DNA from: Gammaproteobacteria bacterium CG22_combo_CG10-13_8_21_14_all_40_8
Lineage (GTDB): Bacteria > Pseudomonadota > Gammaproteobacteria > Enterobacterales > GCA-002770795
Reading direction: 5' to 3'
Assembly (NCBI GenBank): GCA_002770795.1
Contig: PCTP01000240.1
Location: forward strand, 1 to 11,744
DNA: 11,744 nt
The translations under genes were made by a program, and so were the position numbers. The first letter of the stretch is position 1; every line of letters begins with the position of its first letter. Positions 8,081 to 11,744 of the stretch are shown here, in pieces. Under the pieces are notes generated by a model, which saw nothing but the letters and a program-made list of their open reading frames with translations, had not been told where the DNA came from and made no database searches.

Positions 8081-8090
8081 AAATTATAAT
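8062..8090 (+). promoter_or_regulatory. Candidate ftsZ promoter across the end of ftsA
   Basis: A consensus -10 box TATAAT (8085-8090) sits 17 bp after TTGGTT (8062-8067), within the last codons of ftsA. Transcription would start near 8097, giving ftsZ a leader of roughly 75 bases. A dedicated ftsZ promoter fits the wider 91-bp ftsA-ftsZ gap and the high FtsZ levels cells need. The -35 box matches at only three of six positions. Confidence 0.45.
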
Positions 8091-8160
8091 TAATATATTG
8101 ATCATTAACAGCGTTCATTTCGCTTAACAATTTTATATCATTCAGTTGGTTAACTACAAG

Positions 8161-8164
8161 AGGG
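8161..8164 (+). promoter_or_regulatory. Strong ftsZ ribosome binding site
   Basis: AGGG within AGAGGGA lies seven bases before the ftsZ ATG. It is one of the better Shine-Dalgarno matches in the window, consistent with high FtsZ synthesis independent of coupling to ftsA. Confidence 0.75.
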
Positions 8165-8171
8165 AAACATT

Positions 8172-9341
8172 ATGTCTAATAGTCTGTTTAAGTTTGAAGA
8201 TAGTCCACTTACTCAAGCGAGAATTAAGGTGATTGGAGTCGGTGGTGGTGGTGGAAACGCGATTGAACACATGTTGGATGTCAATATAGATAAGGTCGAC
8301 TTTATCTGTGCTAATACTGATGCCCAAGCGCTTTCAGCCTCTAGTGCCAAAACAACTATTCAATTAGGTAATAGTATTACTAAGGGTTTGGGTGCTGGTG
8401 CGAATCCAGAAGTTGGCAAACAAGCTGCTCTTGAAGATAGAGAAAAGCTTGAAGAGGTTTTAAAAGATACTGATATGGTTTTCATTACTGCTGGTATGGG
8501 TGGTGGAACCGGTACAGGCGCTGCGCCTATTGTCGCTGAAATTGCTCGTTCACTGGGTATCTTAACCGTTGCGGTTGTGACAAAACCCTTCTTCTTCGAA
8601 ATGAAGAAAAGGATGACCGTGGCTGAAGCGGGTATTGAGGAACTGCGAAAGCATGTTGACAGTTTAATTATTGTGCCTAATGATAAATTATTAGAGAACC
8701 TAAAAGGGGCAAAGTTACGAGAAGCATTCAGAGTCGCTAATGGGGTTTTACATGGAGCTGTTCAAGGTATTGCCGAATTAATTACCAACCCAGGTCTAAT
8801 TAATGTGGATTTTGCCGATGTGAGAACCGTGATGTCTGAAAAAGGCATGGCGATGATGGGTAGTGGTATCGGAAAAGGTGAGAATAGAGCCCGTGAAGCG
8901 GCTGAACTGGCTATTGCTAGTCCATTTTTGGAAGATGTTGATCTTTCAGGTGCTAGAGGTATTCTGATTAATATCACTGCTGGGGAAGATTTGGGATTAG
9001 ACGAATATGCTGAAGTGGGTAATATTGTCAGTGAGTTTGCCTCAGAAGAAGCCACCGTTGTGATTGGTACTTCCATTGATCCAAATTTAACAGATGAACT
9101 AAGAGTCACTGTGGTTGCAACCGGACTAGGTCGTGCACAAGAATTACGGCAAACTGCCTCTGTTGAGCTGCAAGAGCCAGTACATTTGGTCACTCGTGTG
9201 GCTAATGTGAAAGCGGAACCTGATTATCAGAACCTGGATACGCCCACAATTATCAGACGACAGAACCCTGGTAAAAATAAAGTAGACACAGATATGGATT
9301 ACTTAGATATTCCTGCTTTTTTAAGAAGGCAAAATAATTAG
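8172..9341 (+). CDS. ftsZ: Cell division GTPase FtsZ
   Basis: Tubulin-like GTPase that polymerises into the division ring. The 389 residues contain the N-terminal nucleotide loop GVGGGGGNA (22-30), the tubulin signature GGGTGTG (110-116), and the T7 synergy-loop segment NVDFADVRTVM (211-221) with catalytic aspartates D213 and D216. The globular core ends around residue 320. A linker of about 55 residues leads to the C-terminal peptide DYLDIPAFLRRQNN (376-389), which binds FtsA and ZipA. A related copy, LDTPTIIRRQN (355-365), lies in the linker. The start is fixed by the strong ribosome site and by the usual short tail before the core. An inverted repeat follows the stop codon. Confidence 0.98.
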   Translation: MSNSLFKFEDSPLTQARIKVIGVGGGGGNAIEHMLDVNIDKVDFICANTDAQALSASSAKTTIQLGNSITKGLGAGANPEVGKQAALEDREKLEEVLKDTDMVFITAGMGGGTGTGAAPIVAEIARSLGILTVAVVTKPFFFEMKKRMTVAEAGIEELRKHVDSLIIVPNDKLLENLKGAKLREAFRVANGVLHGAVQGIAELITNPGLINVDFADVRTVMSEKGMAMMGSGIGKGENRAREAAELAIASPFLEDVDLSGARGILINITAGEDLGLDEYAEVGNIVSEFASEEATVVIGTSIDPNLTDELRVTVVATGLGRAQELRQTASVELQEPVHLVTRVANVKAEPDYQNLDTPTIIRRQNPGKNKVDTDMDYLDIPAFLRRQNN

Positions 9342-9344
9342 AGA

Positions 9345-9385
9345 AAAGTTTAATAATTGATTGAGAATAGTCGATGCTAAACTTT
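9345..9385 (+). other. Inverted repeat just after ftsZ (possible mRNA 3' hairpin)
   Basis: AAAGTTTA (9345-9352) and TAAACTTT (9378-9385) are perfect 8-bp complements. Inside them ATTGAT (9356-9361) can pair with GTCGAT (9370-9375) using two G-U pairs, leaving an eight-base loop. The structure starts three bases after the ftsZ stop. It lacks a following T tract, so it is not a canonical intrinsic terminator. It could protect the 3' end of the ftsZ mRNA or guide processing. Confidence 0.4.
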
Positions 9386-9438
9386 GAACTAATGAGAGAT
9401 CCGTTTGTCATAAAACTGTCAACTTTTTGCAATGGGTA

Positions 9439-9469
9439 TTGTCAATATTGAATAAATTTGTGTTAGAAT
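9439..9469 (+). promoter_or_regulatory. lpxC: Candidate lpxC promoter with extended -10
   Basis: TTGTCA (9439-9444) and TAGAAT (9464-9469) are 19 bp apart, and TG at 9461-9462 gives an extended -10 motif (TGTTAGAAT), which compensates for the long spacer. The predicted transcript begins near 9476 with a leader of about 80 bases. This suggests lpxC is transcribed at least partly separately from ftsZ, as expected for a tightly controlled lipid A gene. Confidence 0.55.
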
Positions 9470-9521
9470 GCGGTGAAAATTTAACCAAACAAAGGGATTT
9501 ATTGGATGTGAAGATGTTTTA

Positions 9522-9537
9522 TGGGTAATTATACCCA
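9522..9537. repeat. TGGGTA/TACCCA palindrome in the lpxC leader
   Basis: TGGGTA (9522-9527), loop ATTA, TACCCA (9532-9537). It ends seven bases before the AAGG ribosome site of lpxC (9545-9548), so as RNA it could affect initiation, and as DNA it could be an operator half-site pair. A closely related palindrome lies after lpxC at 10500-10514, and the ten bases TATACCCAGT are identical in both. Confidence 0.45.
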
Positions 9538-9554
9538 GTATAAGAAGGCGAGTC

Positions 9555-10469
9555 ATGATTAGACAGCGTACATTAAAAACAATTATCCGCGCAACTGGCG
9601 TAGGCTTACATACGGGTGACAAGGTTTACCTAACATTAAGACCAGCTCCTGTTGATAGTGGTATTATTTTTAGACGGGTTGATCTAGACCCTGTTGTTGA
9701 AATTGATGCTCGACCAGAAAATGTGGGTGACACCACATTATCAACTTGCTTGATTAAAGATGATGTACGCATTTCTACTGTAGAACATCTATTATCTGCA
9801 ATGGCAGGTTTAGGCATTGATAATGCCTATATAGATGTGAGCGCTCCAGAAGTACCTATTATGGATGGAAGTGCTGGGCCTTTTGTGTTTTTAATACAGT
9901 CTGCTGGTGTTGAAGAGCAAAACAAGGCAAAGCAGTTTATTCGTATTAAAAAGCGCGTCGAAGTCAGGGAAGGTGATAAATATGCCGTTTTTCAACCCCA
10001 TGAAGGCTTTAAAGTCGCTTTTGGTATCGATTTTAAACATCCCTTATTTGTTGGAGACAGACAAAATGCAACCATTGATTTTTCAACGACATCATTTGTT
10101 AAAGAAGTGAGTCGAGCTAGAACCTTTGGGTTTGTGAAAGATATAGAGTATTTAAGAAGTAATAATCTGGCTTTGGGCGGCTCTATGAGTAATGCTATCG
10201 TGCTAGATGACTATCGAGTCTTAAATGAAGATGGTTTAAGATACGATAATGAATTTGTACGCCACAAAATTTTAGATTGTATCGGTGATTTGTATTTATT
10301 AGGAAAGAGTCTTGTGGGTTCTTTTGAGGGATACAAATCAGGGCACAAGCTAAATAATCAATTAATTAGAGCACTGGTTGCCGATGCTGAAGCTTGGGAA
10401 TTGGTGAGCTACCCCGATGAGGAACTTGCCCCTATATCTTATCGAGTAAGTCCTGCTTTAGCTGTATAA
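9555..10469 (+). CDS. lpxC: UDP-3-O-acyl-N-acetylglucosamine deacetylase LpxC
   Basis: Zinc-dependent cytoplasmic deacetylase that performs the committed step of lipid A synthesis. The 304 residues align with E. coli LpxC almost without gaps, one residue shorter at the start of the catalytic region. The zinc ligands are H78 (STVEH), H237 and D241 (HKILD). The catalytic E77 and H264 (SGHKLNN) are also present, one position lower than the E. coli numbers E78/H79/H238/D242/H265. The N-terminus IRQRTLKTI...TGVGLHTG is typical. The ATG has AAGG (9545-9548) six bases upstream. The C-terminus ends in nonpolar ALAV. E. coli LpxC also has a nonpolar tail, used for FtsH proteolysis, so similar control is possible but unproven. 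The gene follows ftsZ after a 213-bp gap with its own promoter candidate. Confidence 0.98.
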   Translation: MIRQRTLKTIIRATGVGLHTGDKVYLTLRPAPVDSGIIFRRVDLDPVVEIDARPENVGDTTLSTCLIKDDVRISTVEHLLSAMAGLGIDNAYIDVSAPEVPIMDGSAGPFVFLIQSAGVEEQNKAKQFIRIKKRVEVREGDKYAVFQPHEGFKVAFGIDFKHPLFVGDRQNATIDFSTTSFVKEVSRARTFGFVKDIEYLRSNNLALGGSMSNAIVLDDYRVLNEDGLRYDNEFVRHKILDCIGDLYLLGKSLVGSFEGYKSGHKLNNQLIRALVADAEAWELVSYPDEELAPISYRVSPALAV

Positions 10470-10499
10470 ATCAAGCTGTTTTCAATTTGATTGGATATA

Positions 10500-10514
10500 T
10501 GGGGTATATACCCA
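10500..10514. repeat. GGGTATATACCC palindrome after lpxC
   Basis: A perfect 12-bp self-complementary sequence occupies 10502-10513, 32 bases after the lpxC stop, flanked as TGGGGTATATACCCA. No T tract follows, so it is a poor intrinsic terminator. It is related to the palindrome in the lpxC leader, with a shared TATACCCAGT at 10507-10516. Confidence 0.45.
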
Positions 10515-10582
10515 GTCAATGGTTAATAGCACTTTATTTTAATCGTTTGCTTTTGTGATAAAAATATGGTTAATTATCATAC

Positions 10583-10645
10583 AGACTCTAAGTGATTCAG
10601 AATGTTAGCGCATTGAGTCTGCCAATGAATCTCTCGGGCAGACTT
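10583..10645. other. Mutually exclusive hairpins at the lpxC/dciA convergent junction
   Basis: CAGACTC (10583-10589) can pair with GAGTCTG (10616-10622), while AGTCTGCC (10617-10624) can instead pair perfectly with GGCAGACT (10638-10645) across a 13-base loop. The middle segment is therefore shared by two alternative stems. The element spans the 3' end of the minus-strand dciA-like gene, where transcripts from both sides should stop. Neither stem is followed by a strong T run, so any terminator role is tentative. Confidence 0.35.
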
Positions 10646-11084
10646 TAATGTCAATAGTTGCTATTTCCCAACAGCCCAGATTTCTAAGTTTATTGAGCAA
10701 ATCTGTTTTCAAATAACGCAACTGTGTTGCAGCAGAACCATTATCCACCAGAACAATTAAACGATTATTGGCCAGATGAGAGTTCAGAATAAATGGATGT
10801 AATGGCATAGGACAAGATAGCAGGACTTTTTTTTGAGTTGAAAGATCTTCATTAATACTGTCTAACAGTTTTTTAAGTTCAGATTTTGGTTGCTTCAGTA
10901 AGGTACTGATTGAGTTGAAATTATTTCTTTGGCCTGATTTTTTGCTGGATTTATAGTTTAAAAATGAGCGAGCTGCTGACTCTAATTGATGTTCATTAGG
11001 CGAGATGTTTTTGCCTGGCTGATGGGGGGTGTTCAGTTTTTTAGAGTTATCTTGATTTTCGTTGATCTTGTAAATAGATTTCAT
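10605..11084 (-). CDS. dciA: DUF721/DciA-like protein (probable replicative helicase loader)
   Basis: 159 residues on the strand opposite its neighbours, convergent with lpxC. The C-terminal half (about 58-149) resembles the DUF721 domain: a helical start (STLLKQPKSELKKLL), then PMPLHPFILNSHLANNRLIVLVD and the family-typical SAATQLRYLKTDLL (117-130). DUF721 proteins of the DciA type assist loading of the DnaB helicase in bacteria without DnaC or DnaI. From memory, Pseudomonas carries a DUF721 gene at this same spot between lpxC and an M23 gene. The first 55 or so residues are rich in Asn, Lys, Ser and Gln and look disordered. The aromatic residue I would expect in the S-A-W-A segment is Ala here. 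No clear ribosome site precedes the ATG. The family call is fairly firm; the function is inferred. Confidence 0.8.
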   Translation of the reverse strand: MKSIYKINENQDNSKKLNTPHQPGKNISPNEHQLESAARSFLNYKSSKKSGQRNNFNSISTLLKQPKSELKKLLDSINEDLSTQKKVLLSCPMPLHPFILNSHLANNRLIVLVDNGSAATQLRYLKTDLLNKLRNLGCWEIATIDIKVCPRDSLADSMR

Positions 11085-11086
11085 TT

Positions 11087-11114
11087 TTGTGACAATCGCC
11101 TACAATTTTATAAC
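11087..11114 (+). promoter_or_regulatory. Candidate promoter for the M23 gene
   Basis: TTGTGA (11087-11092) and TATAAC (11109-11114) with a 16-bp spacer lie in the 79-bp divergent gap. Transcription would start near 11121 and give a leader of about 43 bases. The -10 overlaps a minus-strand extended -10 candidate. Confidence 0.4.
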
Positions 11115-11115
11115 A
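11107..11115 (-). promoter_or_regulatory. Candidate extended -10 for the dciA-like gene
   Basis: Read on the - strand this is TGTTATAAA, a TGn-extended -10 box about 22 bases before the minus-strand ATG. No good -35 was found at normal spacing. It overlaps the plus-strand -10 at 11109-11114. Confidence 0.3.
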
Positions 11116-11163
11116 AAGTTATTTTTCTACGGCGTAAAATTTAGAAAAATACGCGGAGTTTGA

Positions 11164-11744
11164 ATGAAGTTTACCTTATTACATCATACACACCAAGGAA
11201 TGAATAGCTATTCTCTATCCAGCTTTGGTATTATTTTGACATCAATCCTTCTCGCCTCTATTTTAGTTACTTCAAGCGTTATGGCAACATTATACTATAG
11301 CTCCCCTCAGCCAAATCAGACCAATACCCAACTTAGCCTCAATTCAATGCAGTTGCACATCCAGCAGGCTGATGACGAATTGTTAAAAGCCAAAAAGATG
11401 ACAGAGATCCAACTCGCTGAATTAACAAAAAAAATAGGTCAGTTGCAAGCCGAAGTACTTAGGATTAATGCCGTAGGTAAGCGATTACTGACTAATTCTG
11501 GACTTGATACCAAAGAATTTGATTTTGATACCAGCCCATCTATTGGGGGGCCAGAAACTGCACCAGCAGCCAACCACATTAATTTTGATCTATTACAGCC
11601 ACTTACAGATGTACAGCATTCCTTAGAAAGCAAGAAAGAGCAGCTGGGCATATTGGAGTCAGTGTTAATGAATAAAGAAATGGATATCTCTAGCTATATT
11701 TCAGGTCGACCTATTGAAGCCGGATGGAACTCCTCAGTTTTCGG
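11164..11744 (+). CDS. Membrane-anchored M23-type peptidase, N-terminal part (runs off window)
   Basis: An open frame of 193 codons starts at ATG 11164, with GGAG (11155-11158) five bases upstream, and has no stop before the window ends. Residues about 19-45 form one hydrophobic membrane segment after a short N-terminus. Residues about 57-108 look like a coiled coil (LTKKIGQLQAEVLRI), followed by a Pro/Gly-rich linker and a second helical stretch (about 149-172). The last visible residues, SGRPIEAGWNSSVFG, match the lead-in to the LytM catalytic domain of M23 endopeptidases (usually GRPV..GW.SS.FG.R.DP). The zinc ligands lie beyond the edge, so activity cannot be judged. Gene order (lpxC, DUF721, M23, then secA) supports the call. 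It likely cuts or regulates peptidoglycan cross-links. Confidence 0.8.
   Translation, partial: MKFTLLHHTHQGMNSYSLSSFGIILTSILLASILVTSSVMATLYYSSPQPNQTNTQLSLNSMQLHIQQADDELLKAKKMTEIQLAELTKKIGQLQAEVLRINAVGKRLLTNSGLDTKEFDFDTSPSIGGPETAPAANHINFDLLQPLTDVQHSLESKKEQLGILESVLMNKEMDISSYISGRPIEAGWNSSVF

Noticed and set aside
8105..8129. Hairpin or operator in the ftsZ leader (AGCG/CGCT and repeated TTAACA)
   Set aside because: The stem is only four to five pairs and the repeat is AT-rich, so neither rises above chance.
8762..9193. 143-codon open frame on the - strand inside ftsZ
   Set aside because: Its Ser/Pro/Thr-rich translation resembles no family I know and mirrors codon patterns of ftsZ. It has no sign of its own start region and is explained as an antisense shadow.
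9419..9622. 67-codon - strand frame across the lpxC leader and start
   Set aside because: It overlaps the lpxC promoter and first codons, has no ribosome site and no recognisable domain.
10470..10582. Intrinsic terminator for lpxC
   Set aside because: Stems such as AATCAA/TTGATT and TGATAA/TTATCA are weak and AT-rich, and none is followed by a T tract. I cannot support a terminator call.
1..11744. Mobile elements, defence systems, CRISPR arrays, tRNA or horizontally acquired islands
   Set aside because: Every gene belongs to wall synthesis, division, lipid A, replication loading or envelope peptidase families in conserved order. There are no transposase genes, spaced direct repeats or evident composition breaks.

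Overview
The window is part of the division and cell-wall (dcw) cluster of a gammaproteobacterium, followed by the lpxC-to-secA side of that locus. All but one gene lie on the + strand. The layout is [end of mraY]-murD-ftsW-murG-murC-ddlB-ftsQ-ftsA-ftsZ-lpxC, then a convergent DUF721/DciA-like gene on the - strand, then the start of a membrane-anchored M23-type envelope peptidase that runs off the right edge. Three things point to Gammaproteobacteria: LpxC (lipid A, so Gram-negative), the E. coli/Pseudomonas-like gene order with ddlB directly after murC, and an FtsZ tail ending in LDIPAFLRRQ. As I recall it, the lpxC / DUF721 / M23 / (secA) order is a Pseudomonas-type arrangement. The DNA is clearly AT-rich, which argues against Pseudomonas itself. 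I cannot name a genus.

Region 1 (1-6806) is tightly packed. mraY and murD abut, and murD/ftsW, ftsW/murG, murG/murC, murC/ddlB and ddlB/ftsQ overlap by 4, 8, 1, 1 and 8 bases. This indicates one polycistronic, translationally coupled unit. MurD and MurC add D-Glu and L-Ala to the UDP-MurNAc precursor, and Ddl makes the D-Ala-D-Ala dipeptide. MraY and MurG build lipid I and lipid II, FtsW polymerises lipid II at the septum, and FtsQ links the cytoplasmic ring to the periplasmic division machinery.

Region 2 (6807-9341) holds ftsA and ftsZ, the membrane anchor and the tubulin-like ring protein. Spacing loosens here (38 and 91 bp gaps), and a plausible promoter lies across the end of ftsA. Region 3 (9342-10604) is lpxC with its own 213-bp leader, a good promoter candidate, and related GGGTA/TACCC palindromes on both sides of the gene. 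Region 4 (10605-11744) is the DciA-like helicase-loader gene and the divergent M23 gene, with overlapping candidate -10 boxes between them.

No mobile element, CRISPR array, tRNA or rRNA was seen, and no stretch over 300 bp lacks a gene. The protein content is housekeeping and I found no new system. The points most worth checking are two perfect 12-bp inverted repeats inside ddlB and ftsA, a second copy of the FtsZ C-terminal peptide, the palindromes bracketing lpxC, the alternative hairpins between lpxC and dciA, and the long N-terminal extension of the DciA-like protein.
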